Shown here: piece by piece, positions 5,552 to 12,782 of the stretch | Layout: the number at the start of each line of letters is the position of its first letter | How positions within the stretch are numbered: the first letter of the stretch is position 1 | Origin: Holosporales bacterium | GTDB taxonomy: Bacteria; Pseudomonadota; Alphaproteobacteria; Caedimonadales; UBA9215 | Direction: 5' to 3' | Assembly (NCBI GenBank): GCA_003503995.1 | Contig: DOCA01000087.1 | Coordinates: forward strand, 1 to 19,125 | Length of the DNA stretch: 19,125 bases | Notes under the pieces: model-generated | Told to the model about the DNA's origin: nothing | The model's input: the letters and a program-made list of their open reading frames with translations, nothing else | Database searches by the model: none | Made by a program: the position numbers and the translations under genes

Positions 5552-7140
5552 CCAAGGAAATATCCCATAACTGTTGTTGTCGTGTTGCGGATGATATGCC
5601 CATCTAGATAAACAAAATCGATGCCAATAGGTAGCGTATCCGTGGATAAACTCCCAATGCACGCGTCATAGGCAACAAATCCTACGGCACTAAGGGTTAG
5701 CAATACTTTTGGTGTGCACCAAGATCTAGCAAAAGCTTTCACCCCAAAATCTGTTGAAGAAAGCGCTTCCCGCTCCTGTGCAATATGTACCTGAGCACGC
5801 AACGCCTCAAGTTCCTCACTTAAACTTGCAATATTTAGGCGTGCTTGGCGCAATTGCTCAACCAGCACGGCTTTATCTTCTGTCAATCGCGCAACAAGTT
5901 CTTCTTTGACCTCCAATTCTGTCAAGAGTGCCCTTTTTTCAGAAAGACCTGCTTCCAATTGCTCACAAAGGATCTCATTTTGAGTACCAACTTCTGCTGA
6001 ACGCCTTTCAAGTTCAGACCAAGCTTCCTCAGATTCAGTTAATCTTCTCTCAAGGTCAGCATGGGAAACTTTCAACTCTTGCAATTCTTCTACAAGCTCT
6101 GCTCTCTCTGTTTCAGATTCTTCTAACCTTCTTTCCAGATCAGTACGAGCCTCCTCAGATTCATCTAATTGCCTTAGCACATCAGCACGAGCAACTTTCA
6201 GGGCGTCCAACTCTTCTACAAGCTCTGCTCTCGCGACTACAGATTCTTCTAATCTTCTTTCAAGCTCTGTAACGGAAGCTCTTGCGACTTCAAGGTTTTG
6301 TTCAAGTTCTGTGCGAGCTTCTTCAGAAACATTAACTCTTTCCCCAAGAGTTTGCCCCAGTTCTACCCTAGCTGACTCAGAAATATTAACTCTCTCTGAA
6401 AGTTCATCACGTGCAGCTCTTAACAATTCTCCTTGCCTCTCAAGCTCGGCACGAGCCTCATCGGACTCTTCTAATCTTCTTTCCAGATCAGCAATAGCTG
6501 TTTCCCCTGTTTCTAATCTTTCTTCAAGATCTGTGTTAGCCGTTCTCACGACACCAAGCTCATGAACAAGGCGTGCATTAGCTTCCTCAGATTCTCTTAA
6601 ACGCTCTGCAAGGTCAGTATGAGCCTCTTCAGATTCTGCTAATTGTCTTGCAAGATCCGTCTGGGCTAAGCGAGCTTCCTCAAGATCATGGTCAAGTGCC
6701 GCTCTTGCCCTCTCAGTACCGTCAAAATCTAGTCTCAATTGCGCTCCTTCTTCCTCAAGTTCTTCGACTCGGGTTGTAGCGCGCAAAAGATCTCGCCTTG
6801 CATTCTCTAAATTACCTTGAGAGGTTAAAAGTTGGGCTTCTAGTTCATCATGAGCCAAACGAGTTCTCACAAGATCTTCGGTCAACCCATTATTTTCTAA
6901 TCCAAGACGCTCCACTTGAGCTGTCAAAAAATCGTAATTATCATGGTCATGATTTGTGCAGACATGCCCTTCGCAGCATTTCTCTAAAATGTGAGGAAGG
7001 TAAAGCGCCACCTTATGAGGCCGAGCCTTCTGCAGTTGAATTAATTCAGCCAAAGAGCATTGCCCTAAATCACTGCCATAAGAAATATTCGCAAAAATAC
7101 CACCTAATAGAACAAACAAAAAAAACTTACTTAAACTCAT
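5530..7140 (-). CDS. Unrecognised exported long coiled-coil protein with 14-residue repeats
   Basis: This 536-residue protein matches no family I know. I place the start at 7140 rather than the in-frame ATG at 7191, because the protein then opens with a clean signal peptide (MSLSKFFLFVLLGGIFANIS, 1-23) and has GGGTG upstream. Residues 27-67 hold a Cys/His/Asp cluster (C55, C56, H59, C61, H64, H66). Residues 70-460 are an almost unbroken coiled coil. Within it, residues 145-386 are 17 units, nearly all 14 residues, each opening A-x-x-x-L followed by an acidic/arginine face. Residues 478-500 are a likely membrane helix, and a second hydrophobic stretch lies near the C-terminus. This suggests a rod held in a membrane at its C-terminal end and reaching into the periplasm or to the surface. 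Charged coils often attract false matches to myosin or tropomyosin. It could equally be an effector or a spacer protein. Confidence 0.75.
   Translation of the reverse strand: MSLSKFFLFVLLGGIFANISYGSDLGQCSLAELIQLQKARPHKVALYLPHILEKCCEGHVCTNHDHDNYDFLTAQVERLGLENNGLTEDLVRTRLAHDELEAQLLTSQGNLENARRDLLRATTRVEELEEEGAQLRLDFDGTERARAALDHDLEEARLAQTDLARQLAESEEAHTDLAERLRESEEANARLVHELGVVRTANTDLEERLETGETAIADLERRLEESDEARAELERQGELLRAARDELSERVNISESARVELGQTLGERVNVSEEARTELEQNLEVARASVTELERRLEESVVARAELVEELDALKVARADVLRQLDESEEARTDLERRLEESETERAELVEELQELKVSHADLERRLTESEEAWSELERRSAEVGTQNEILCEQLEAGLSEKRALLTELEVKEELVARLTEDKAVLVEQLRQARLNIASLSEELEALRAQVHIAQEREALSSTDFGVKAFARSWCTPKVLLTLSAVGFVAYDACIGSLSTDTLPIGIDFVYLDGHIIRNTTTTVMGYFLGISTYSS
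5983..6708 (-). repeat. Degenerate tandem repeat coding for 14-residue coiled-coil units
   Basis: About 17 units of 42 bases encode A-x-x-x-L-x-x-x-L-x-E-S-E-E-like units. Typical ones are AHTDLAERLRESEE, AIADLERRLEESDE and ARTDLERRLEESET. The spacing between unit starts is 14 residues except for one of 18 (the unit containing GQTLGERVNVSEE). A higher-order period of three units (42 residues) is visible in the second half, where ARAELVEELDALKV recurs as ERAELVEELQELKV. This points to growth by duplication and later divergence. Confidence 0.8.
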
Positions 7141-7265
7141 AGAAACACCCAATATCTTATAAATACGTAATATATAATGACAAAATGTCAAAAACTCAAT
7201 GTTTTAATGTTTTTATTTATTTTATGTTTATGATAAAATTTATAGAAAATAAGAGATTAATAGAC
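7141..7265. promoter_or_regulatory. Divergent promoter region with a TGACA-AAA-TGTCA dyad
   Basis: This 125-base, very AT-rich gap separates the coiled-coil gene (-) from the outer-membrane protein gene (+). TGACA (7178-7182) and TGTCA (7186-7190) form a perfect palindrome that overlaps a consensus -35 (TTGACA, 7191-7186, minus) and touches a consensus TATAAT (7173-7178, plus). Neither box has a convincing partner at 16-18 bases. A repressor or activator on the dyad could control both genes, but this is inference. Confidence 0.4.
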
Positions 7266-7955
7266 ATGATCCCAAAAACAACTGCTTTCTTCTCGATTAT
7301 TACAGCCCTTTTAACTGTTTTACATCAAAATGCCCACGCCACTTTTACAGCAGGCATTCAAGCTGGATATGGACATGGGCACGCGCACACCGTTTCTAAT
7401 TACAACAACCTCACAATCAGTCCAATTCCTCAAGAAAGCAATTTTGGATTCCACGGTGCTCTTGGTGGTCTTTTTCTAGGATACGACCTTACAATGGGGC
7501 AAAATTTCATCCTTGGCTTAGAAACAAACGCAGCCCTATCAGGCATTAAAGGCACTGAAACGCGTACAACAGCGACCGTAGCGCCCCAACAAACTGACAC
7601 AATTCGCCAAAAATTAAATAGCTCTTTTGACGTGCTACTAAGAACTGGCTATCAATCAAATTCACTCATGGGATATTGTAAATTAGGGGTTGCCTTTGGG
7701 CTCTGGGAATTTAAATCTAGCATCAACACTCTTCCCATAGATTTTCAAAAAAAACGCACTCTTCCGGGTTTGAAACTAGCAGTTGGTTTTGAAGGGAACA
7801 TTGTGAAAAATTTGGCATGGGGTATTGAGTACAATTATACTTTCTTTAAATCACATACTATTCATAGACCAGATGAGGACAATGAAGACTTACCCCACAG
7901 GGTCAAACCAAACTATGGGGCTGTTTTGGTACGGATCATGTACAAGTTCAAATAA
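7266..7955 (+). CDS. Small outer-membrane beta-barrel protein
   Basis: I choose the ATG at 7266 over the upstream in-frame ATG at 7185. The 229-residue product then begins with a signal peptide (MIPKTTAFFSIITALLTVLH, probable cut AHA/TF at 25/26), and AAGAG lies upstream. The mature part opens FTAGIQAGYG and alternates short hydrophobic strands with polar, Gly/Asn/Thr-rich turns (FHGALGGLFLGYD, FILGLETNAALSG, VLLRTGYQ, MGYCKLGVAFGLW, LAWGIEYNYTFF). It ends in AVLVRIMYKFK. This is the pattern of the 8-stranded OmpA/OmpW-like porin-family barrels common in alphaproteobacteria; its exact function is unknown. It is divergent from the coiled-coil gene, and its stop lies 24 bases before the next gene, so the two probably share a transcript. 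Confidence 0.8.
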   Translation: MIPKTTAFFSIITALLTVLHQNAHATFTAGIQAGYGHGHAHTVSNYNNLTISPIPQESNFGFHGALGGLFLGYDLTMGQNFILGLETNAALSGIKGTETRTTATVAPQQTDTIRQKLNSSFDVLLRTGYQSNSLMGYCKLGVAFGLWEFKSSINTLPIDFQKKRTLPGLKLAVGFEGNIVKNLAWGIEYNYTFFKSHTIHRPDEDNEDLPHRVKPNYGAVLVRIMYKFK

Positions 7956-7979
7956 TATAGAAAATCCATGGGGACGATA

Positions 7980-8822
7980 ATGGGCGAAATAATGAACAGT
8001 ACGATAAGTCCCCTACTCCTCTCCAATGAGCCCCTCCTTAGGATTGGCTCCTTTATTTTTATTCTCTTGGTCATGCTTAGCCTAGAGGGCCTCATCCCCT
8101 ATCGACCGAATACAGCTAAAAAAACAACGCGTTGGGTTTCCAATATGGGCATGGCTGTTCTTAGCACCTTAATGATTCGACTGCTATCAGCTCTCCCTCT
8201 CGCCCTTTTACCTGTCTCTTTTGCTCTATTTCTCCAAGATCACCCATGGGGCCTTTTCCATTGGCTGAGCCTTGGCTCTCTTTGGACCTTCTTTTTAACT
8301 CTCATTTTCTTAGACCTTGTGATCTATGGGCAACATGTGATTTTTCATCACGTTCCTCTTTTGTGGCGCTTGCATCGGGTGCATCATACAGACGTTAACT
8401 TGGATACGACAAGCGGCGTACGGTTTCACCCCGTGGAAATATTTCTCTCTTTGTGCTTAAAACTTCTAGCCATTGGCCTTCTCGGCGCGCCTGCAGCTGG
8501 CGTCATCGCCTTTGAGATTCTCTTAAATGGGACAGCTCTTTTTAACCACAGCAATATTAAGCTGCCAAAAGGCCTTGATAGATTTTTGCGTCTCATTGTT
8601 GTCACACCAGACATGCATCGCGTGCACCATTCAACTCTTCCAAAGGAAACAAACAGTAATTTTGGATTTAATCTTCCTTGGTGGGATTGGCTTTTTAGAA
8701 CTTATAAAGCACAGCCTCGTGCAGGGCATCTCAACATGACCATTGGATTAACGGACTTTCCGTCGGGAAAGAGGCTCACTTTGCTGGCCCTTCTAGCCTT
8801 ACCCTTCAACAAAAGATTTTAA
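7980..8822 (+). CDS. Sterol desaturase / fatty acid hydroxylase family membrane di-iron enzyme
   Basis: The product is 280 residues from the ATG at 7980. That start has GGGGA five bases upstream, whereas the in-frame ATG at 7968 has none. Several hydrophobic helices surround the histidine boxes that bind two irons: HVIFH (119-123), HRVHH (132-136), H150 in FHPVE, H190 in FNHSN, and HRVHH (213-217). This is the layout of the fatty acid hydroxylase superfamily (ERG3/ERG25, carotenoid and lipid hydroxylases). Such enzymes use O2 to hydroxylate or desaturate lipid chains in the membrane; the substrate cannot be named here. It follows the barrel gene closely, and its last 24 bases overlap the end of rlmJ on the opposite strand. 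Confidence 0.88.
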   Translation: MGEIMNSTISPLLLSNEPLLRIGSFIFILLVMLSLEGLIPYRPNTAKKTTRWVSNMGMAVLSTLMIRLLSALPLALLPVSFALFLQDHPWGLFHWLSLGSLWTFFLTLIFLDLVIYGQHVIFHHVPLLWRLHRVHHTDVNLDTTSGVRFHPVEIFLSLCLKLLAIGLLGAPAAGVIAFEILLNGTALFNHSNIKLPKGLDRFLRLIVVTPDMHRVHHSTLPKETNSNFGFNLPWWDWLFRTYKAQPRAGHLNMTIGLTDFPSGKRLTLLALLALPFNKRF

Positions 8823-9593
8823 TAGAGTTTCAACTTCATCAAACTGTGAGTTAACACCCCAAGGCGTATTGATAAGGTAAAGTCCTGTGCCAAAAAGCCC
8901 TGAGACATCCTTTGGGTGAGCATACTGAAAAGAACGATGGTCACGATTTGGAAAAGGCATATCATCAAGAGCTTTGACCATGCCCTTATAAAGCCCTGCT
9001 TCTAACATAGGGTACCAAAGGGCGATAACTGCTTGCGGCCATTTTTGATGCAGCTTTTTAATAAAAGCAACACAATCTTGATATTCCGTTTTAATTTCAT
9101 AGCTTGGATCAATAAGCACTAGCCCTCGGCGTGCTTTTGGTGGGGCTATGGCAAGTGCTCCCTCATATCCATCACGAAAATGAATGTGCACATTTTCATC
9201 TCTGAAATTACGATGCAGGTATTTGATTTCTTGAGGGTGTAGTTCCATGAGGTACAAATCATCCTGAGGACGCAAAATCTCCTTCGCAAAGGCTGGAGAA
9301 CCCAAATAAATGTTCTGCCCTCTGCGACTTTGTGCAGCTAGAAGCGTCCTCATGTAAGGATGATCTTTTGGGAAGATGGCTGCTTTTTGCAAAGCTTTTA
9401 TACCTTGCTCTGCTTCTCCTGTTTTTTGAGAGTCCTCAGAATCTAAATCATAAATTCCCCGTCCAGAGTGAGTCTCGATATAACTCAAGGGGCGTTCTTT
9501 TTGGATCAAGTTCGTCAACAGCACACTCAACAAAGCGTGCTTATGCACATCGGCTAAACATCCTGCATGATAACTGTGTTGGTAGGATAGCAT
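8799..9593 (-). CDS. rlmJ: 23S rRNA (adenine(2030)-N6)-methyltransferase RlmJ
   Basis: The 264-residue product opens with the RlmJ signature YQHSYHAGCLADVHKHALL (4-22). It then has the SAM-binding region (SYIETHSGRGIYDL, 37-50), an acidic MELHP motif at 116-120 and the catalytic motif IDPSYE at 161-166. RlmJ methylates A2030 of 23S rRNA using S-adenosylmethionine. The catalytic motif has Ser where the classical N6-adenine motif is DPPY. An AGGGAA ribosome site precedes the ATG. The gene is divergent from the small secreted-protein gene and converges on the hydroxylase gene. Confidence 0.9.
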   Translation of the reverse strand: MLSYQHSYHAGCLADVHKHALLSVLLTNLIQKERPLSYIETHSGRGIYDLDSEDSQKTGEAEQGIKALQKAAIFPKDHPYMRTLLAAQSRRGQNIYLGSPAFAKEILRPQDDLYLMELHPQEIKYLHRNFRDENVHIHFRDGYEGALAIAPPKARRGLVLIDPSYEIKTEYQDCVAFIKKLHQKWPQAVIALWYPMLEAGLYKGMVKALDDMPFPNRDHRSFQYAHPKDVSGLFGTGLYLINTPWGVNSQFDEVETLLKSFVEG

Positions 9594-9688
9594 TCAAAAA
9601 ATTCCCTAAAAATTAATGCCAATTTATACCATGAATTCTTAAAAAAAGATGATATAATTTTAAAAAATCATCTACATGGGAGAATATA

Positions 9689-10009
9689 ATGAAGTGCTTT
9701 TACAAAGCCCTTACAGTTACACTGATAGCTTTAACCCCTCTGAGCGCCAAGGCTGCTGAATCTAAAAACCGATTAACCTGTGCCAAACTCAATAGCCCCA
9801 TTATCCACAATGCCTCTGGGATTGTGGCCCCCTATTGCAACCCCGCAGAAGTAGCCTGCCAAGCCCAAAAGTTTCTTCGAGAGCGACCTAAAAATGACAA
9901 GTTGAGGCAAGATGTTGAAGCTAATCTCGAAGAAGAAGTACGCCATAAATTAGATTTATGTGAAATTGCCCTGCGCAAAACAAAACCCAAGGCAATGCCC
10001 GAGCGTTAG
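9689..10009 (+). CDS. Small secreted protein of unknown function
   Basis: This 106-residue protein has a clear signal peptide (MKCFYKALTVTLIALTPLSAKA, probable cut after AKA) and a GGGAGA ribosome site seven bases before the ATG. The mature part, about 84 residues, has four cysteines (in LTC, PYC, VACQA and DLC), which could form two disulfides, and a Lys/Glu-rich helical C-terminal half. I recognise no family. A TATAAT at 9653-9658 is a probable -10. It lies within a 7-base dyad (AGATGAT 9647-9653, ATCATCT 9667-9673) that could be an operator. dsbB lies about 1.6 kb away and could oxidise such a protein in the periplasm, but that link is inference. Confidence 0.7.
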   Translation: MKCFYKALTVTLIALTPLSAKAAESKNRLTCAKLNSPIIHNASGIVAPYCNPAEVACQAQKFLRERPKNDKLRQDVEANLEEEVRHKLDLCEIALRKTKPKAMPER

Positions 10010-10091
10010 GCGAAAGGCTCCTCCCATTCCCATTGCATATAATAAAAAAGGTGTTTTTGCTTTAACAAAAAAGCTCTATAAGACAATAAAA

Positions 10092-10119
10092 AAAAGCCTC
10101 TGATTTCTCAGAGGCTTTT
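10092..10119. terminator. Strong intrinsic terminator downstream of rpsD
   Basis: AAAAGCCTCTGA (10092-10103) and TCAGAGGCTTTT (10108-10119) form a perfect 12-base stem with a 4-base loop. On the minus strand it ends in a run of eight T's, so it mainly serves rpsD. The plus-strand reading ends in TTTTCT and may also stop the secreted-protein transcript. Confidence 0.9.
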
Positions 10120-10139
10120 CTAGTAGAATTATTTCCAAC

Positions 10140-10754
10140 CTAACGTGAGTAAAATTCGATCACGAGGTTTGGTTCCATTTGAACGGGATATGGCACATCA
10201 GCAAGCTTTGGCCCACGCACATAAGTTGCTTTATGGCCTTTATCTTCAGATGTAATATATTCGGGAATTTCACGCTCAGAAGACTTTAACGCCTCCATTA
10301 CCAAGCCCATTTCACGTGATTGCTCACGAAGCTCGATTACATCACCATCTTGCACACGATAGGATGGGATATTAACGCGTTTGCCGTTTACTTTCATGTG
10401 ACCATGGTTCACAAGTTGGCGGGCTGCAAAGATTGTTGGCACCAATTTCATACGGTATACCACAGCATCAAGACGACGCTCGAGAAGTTGCACAAGGTTT
10501 TCACCTGTATCACCTTTACGACGAACAGCTTCTTTATACGTACGACGGAATTGCTTTTCTGTAATTTCGCCGTAATAGCCTTTAAGCTTTTGTTTTGCAC
10601 GCAATTGAATACCATAATCGGAAATCTTTTTACGTTTTTGTCCGTGAGGGCCCGGCGCATAGCTACGTGTGTTTGCTGGACTCTTTGCACGACCCCAAAG
10701 GTTCACACCAAGACGGCGGTCAATTTTGTGTTTTGATTGAATACGTTTTGTCAT
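10140..10754 (-). CDS. rpsD: 30S ribosomal protein S4
   Basis: The 204-residue product matches bacterial S4 in length. I take the ATG at 10754 (MTKRIQSKHKIDRRLGVN) over the in-frame ATG at 10805. The former matches the family N-terminus and has GGAAAG just upstream, while the latter lies upstream of the mapped -10 region. The N-terminal domain contains LWGRAKSPANTRSYAPGPHGQ, and the S4 RNA-binding domain spans about residues 94-155 (RLDAVVYRMKLVPTIFAARQLVNHGHMKVNGKRVN region). S4 starts 30S assembly by binding the 16S five-way junction. The gene stands outside any alpha-operon context, with its own promoter and terminator, as is common in alphaproteobacteria. Confidence 0.97.
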   Translation of the reverse strand: MTKRIQSKHKIDRRLGVNLWGRAKSPANTRSYAPGPHGQKRKKISDYGIQLRAKQKLKGYYGEITEKQFRRTYKEAVRRKGDTGENLVQLLERRLDAVVYRMKLVPTIFAARQLVNHGHMKVNGKRVNIPSYRVQDGDVIELREQSREMGLVMEALKSSEREIPEYITSEDKGHKATYVRGPKLADVPYPVQMEPNLVIEFYSR

Positions 10755-10793
10755 TTCTTTCCACTTCAAAATTATAGAATGATCAGTGAGGGC

Positions 10794-10821
10794 AATATAC
10801 CGCACTACCCCATTTTGTCAA
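10794..10821 (-). promoter_or_regulatory. rpsD promoter
   Basis: On the minus strand TTGACA (10821-10816), a perfect -35, is followed after 16 bases by TATATT (10799-10794). The bases before the -10 (AGTGCGG) match those of the rpsT promoter. It lies directly after the trmJ stop codon, so rpsD can be transcribed independently. The leader is about 33 bases. Confidence 0.75.
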
Positions 10822-10824
10822 TGC

Positions 10825-11568
10825 TTATTTTCCAAGGTCTTCACCAGAGCGCGTCAATGCCGTGATAACGCCTCGCAAGCTCCGTACCTCTTGAGATGTC
10901 ATAGAAGCTCGTGAAAACATGTTACGCAAATTTCGTTGCATCAACTCACGTTTATGGTCTACTTGAAAGTATCCCCCCTTTTCCAAAGCGCCCTCAAGAT
11001 GCTTGTAAAAACCAAACAACTCTTCTCGAGGTGCCTCTTGATCATCGCGCTCCCATAAAACATCCCGGGCTGGTGCATTCTGGCAACCTTGATACATCTC
11101 ATAAGAAACTAAGATCACCGCCTGCGCGAGGTTAATAGAACTAAAATCAGGATTCAAAGGAATGGTAATAATTTTATCACAAAGAGCAATTTCATCATTA
11201 TCCAGTCCACATTTCTCGGAGCCAAATAAAAGGCCTATTTTCTTACCAGAATTGATAGACTCATTAACCTCAATGGCCGCTTCTCGAGGGGAAATTGCTT
11301 CTTTAATCATGTCTCGGGGCCGAGCTGTTGTGGCATAAATACCTTGCAGATCTGCAAAGGCTTCTTGAGGCGTTTTAAAAACAACTGCCTTTTCGAGAAT
11401 TGAATCTGCCGAAGCACTTAAAGCACGCGCATCACTATCTAACCAGTTGGCTTGAGGGTCGATCAAGCGCATTTCTGTGAGGCCAAAGTTCAACATCGCC
11501 CGCGCACAAGATCCTATGTTTTGACTGAGGGTCGGCCGAGAGAGAATAACAACGGGTTTGTGGTGCAT
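10825..11568 (-). CDS. trmJ: tRNA (cytidine/uridine-2'-O-)-methyltransferase, TrmJ type
   Basis: The 247-residue product has the SpoU/TrmH knotted methyltransferase motifs: NIGSCARAMLNFG (17-29), LLFGSEKCGLDN (113-124) and IPLNPDFSSINLAQAV (136-151). The NPDFSSINLAQAV form and the helical C-terminal extension (about 165-245) fit TrmJ, which 2'-O-methylates position 32 of several tRNAs. A general TrmH-family methyltransferase is the alternative. AGAAAG precedes the ATG. It lies upstream of rpsD on the same strand and is divergent from dsbB. Confidence 0.85.
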   Translation of the reverse strand: MHHKPVVILSRPTLSQNIGSCARAMLNFGLTEMRLIDPQANWLDSDARALSASADSILEKAVVFKTPQEAFADLQGIYATTARPRDMIKEAISPREAAIEVNESINSGKKIGLLFGSEKCGLDNDEIALCDKIITIPLNPDFSSINLAQAVILVSYEMYQGCQNAPARDVLWERDDQEAPREELFGFYKHLEGALEKGGYFQVDHKRELMQRNLRNMFSRASMTSQEVRSLRGVITALTRSGEDLGK

Positions 11569-11653
11569 ATCTTAACTTTCTAAAAAATTACGAGTCCCAT
11601 CCTATGGAAAATTCCTCCCAAATGCAACAAAGCTTTAAAAAGGAATAAAGTTC

Positions 11654-12244
11654 ATGTATCATAACAGAAGCAATACCTTATATAATACTAGGCCAGCGAT
11701 GCTAAACTCTCTTTTTTCAAAACCTCGATTTTTTCTCTTTTTAATTGCCTTCATCTCCATAAGCGCTCTTGGAGCTGCCTATGTAGGAGAATATTTCTTT
11801 GACCTCAAGCCATGTGTTTTATGCCTTTATCAGCGCTATATCTTTATGGTCACAGTAGCAGCTGCCCTCTTAGGAACTTGCCTTCCCAGCGCTCGGAAAC
11901 AAATTTCTATGATCTTTATCTCTGCTGGATTATTTTTTGCGAATTTTGGCACGGCAACCTATCAAGTCCTTGTGGAAAAGAAAATTTTGGAACTGCCTGC
12001 CCTTTGTCGCGGCATTGAAATCAACACACAAAACCAAACCTTCGCTCAGTTCCAAGCAAGTTTTGCCAAGGCAGGTGGCCACATCCCCTGCGATCAAATT
12101 GCTTTCGAGCTCTTTGGCATTTCTATGGCGGGCTATAATGCTCTCTTTACTCTCCTCTCGGCCCTTGCCTGTTTGGTGATCGCCATGATGCTCTATGCGC
12201 CCCTTAGCCAACAAAAAAAGGCCCCTTGCCATGACGCCAAATAG
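11654..12244 (+). CDS. dsbB: Disulfide bond formation protein B
   Basis: The 196-residue inner-membrane protein has about four membrane helices. It carries the quinone-linked pair CVLC at 54-57, followed by YQR, and the second redox pair C118 (in LCRG) and C146 (in IPCDQ). The ending LFGISMAGYNALF matches the family's 'LGLSMPxWN' element. DsbB re-oxidises the periplasmic thiol oxidase DsbA and passes electrons to ubiquinone. The ATG at 11654 has AAGGA upstream; a start at 11699 (MLNSLFSKP) would also give a normal N-terminus. The end overlaps coq7 by 14 bases, joining disulfide formation and quinone synthesis in one transcript. Confidence 0.9.
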   Translation: MYHNRSNTLYNTRPAMLNSLFSKPRFFLFLIAFISISALGAAYVGEYFFDLKPCVLCLYQRYIFMVTVAAALLGTCLPSARKQISMIFISAGLFFANFGTATYQVLVEKKILELPALCRGIEINTQNQTFAQFQASFAKAGGHIPCDQIAFELFGISMAGYNALFTLLSALACLVIAMMLYAPLSQQKKAPCHDAK

Positions 12245-12767
12245 CCAACCCCAAAAGGATAAGGTTCACGCCATGATTCGAGTAGATCATGCCGGAGAAT
12301 ATGGTGCTGTGCGCATTTATCAAGGACAGCTAGATGCCTTAAAAGGGTCTCCTTGCGAAGAAACAATTGCCCATATGCAAGAACAAGAACGCGTGCACCT
12401 TGCAACCTTTGACAAATTCATCCAAGACCGTCACGTACGCCCAACAGCCCTTTCTCCCCTATGGCACGTTGCTGGTTATGCCATGGGTTATCTTACAGGG
12501 CGTTTGGGCGAAAAGGCGGCTATGGCCTGTACCGTTGCCGTTGAAGAAGCCATCGATGAACATTATGCAGCCCAAGAAGAAACCTTAAAAGATATGGGTA
12601 CCGAACCCGAGCTCTATAAAACTGTTGTGCAATTTCGGCAAGAAGAACTAGAGCACCGTGACATTGGCCTGGACCACGGCGCAGAGCAAGCACCTGCCTA
12701 CGCTCTGTTAACAGGCGCCATTAAACGCGCCTCAAAACTCGCCATTTTTCTCTCAAAAAGAATTTAA
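12231..12767 (+). CDS. coq7: Demethoxyubiquinone hydroxylase Coq7
   Basis: The 178-residue product starts at the ATG at 12231, which has AAAAAGG upstream and a plausible length; an earlier in-frame ATG at 12195 would sit deep inside dsbB. It is a di-iron carboxylate helix-bundle enzyme. Expected ligands are E23 in VDHAGEYGA, E53-x-x-H56 in QERVH, a Glu in VEEAIDEH (105-111), and E139-x-x-H142 in EELEH. It carries out the next-to-last hydroxylation in ubiquinone synthesis (C6 of the ring) using O2. Its length fits the short bacterial Coq7 form. It is translationally coupled to dsbB by overlap and is followed by the transferase gene after 15 bases. Confidence 0.93.
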   Translation: MTPNSQPQKDKVHAMIRVDHAGEYGAVRIYQGQLDALKGSPCEETIAHMQEQERVHLATFDKFIQDRHVRPTALSPLWHVAGYAMGYLTGRLGEKAAMACTVAVEEAIDEHYAAQEETLKDMGTEPELYKTVVQFRQEELEHRDIGLDHGAEQAPAYALLTGAIKRASKLAIFLSKRI

Positions 12768-12782
12768 CAAAAAAGTTTTTCC

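Noticed and set aside
5928..6565. Leu/Gln- and Ser-rich open frames opposite the coiled-coil repeats
   Set aside because: Their repetition simply mirrors the 42-base repeat of the real gene on the minus strand.
9541..9809. Two perfect DnaA boxes (TTATGCACA at 9541, TTATCCACA at 9801)
   Set aside because: Both lie within coding sequence, 260 bases apart, with no AT-rich unwinding region or further boxes; about one match is expected by chance in a window of this size, so oriC is not supported.
10320..10736. 138-codon plus-strand open frame opposite rpsD
   Set aside because: A shadow of the highly conserved S4 gene; the Cys/Phe-rich product matches nothing.
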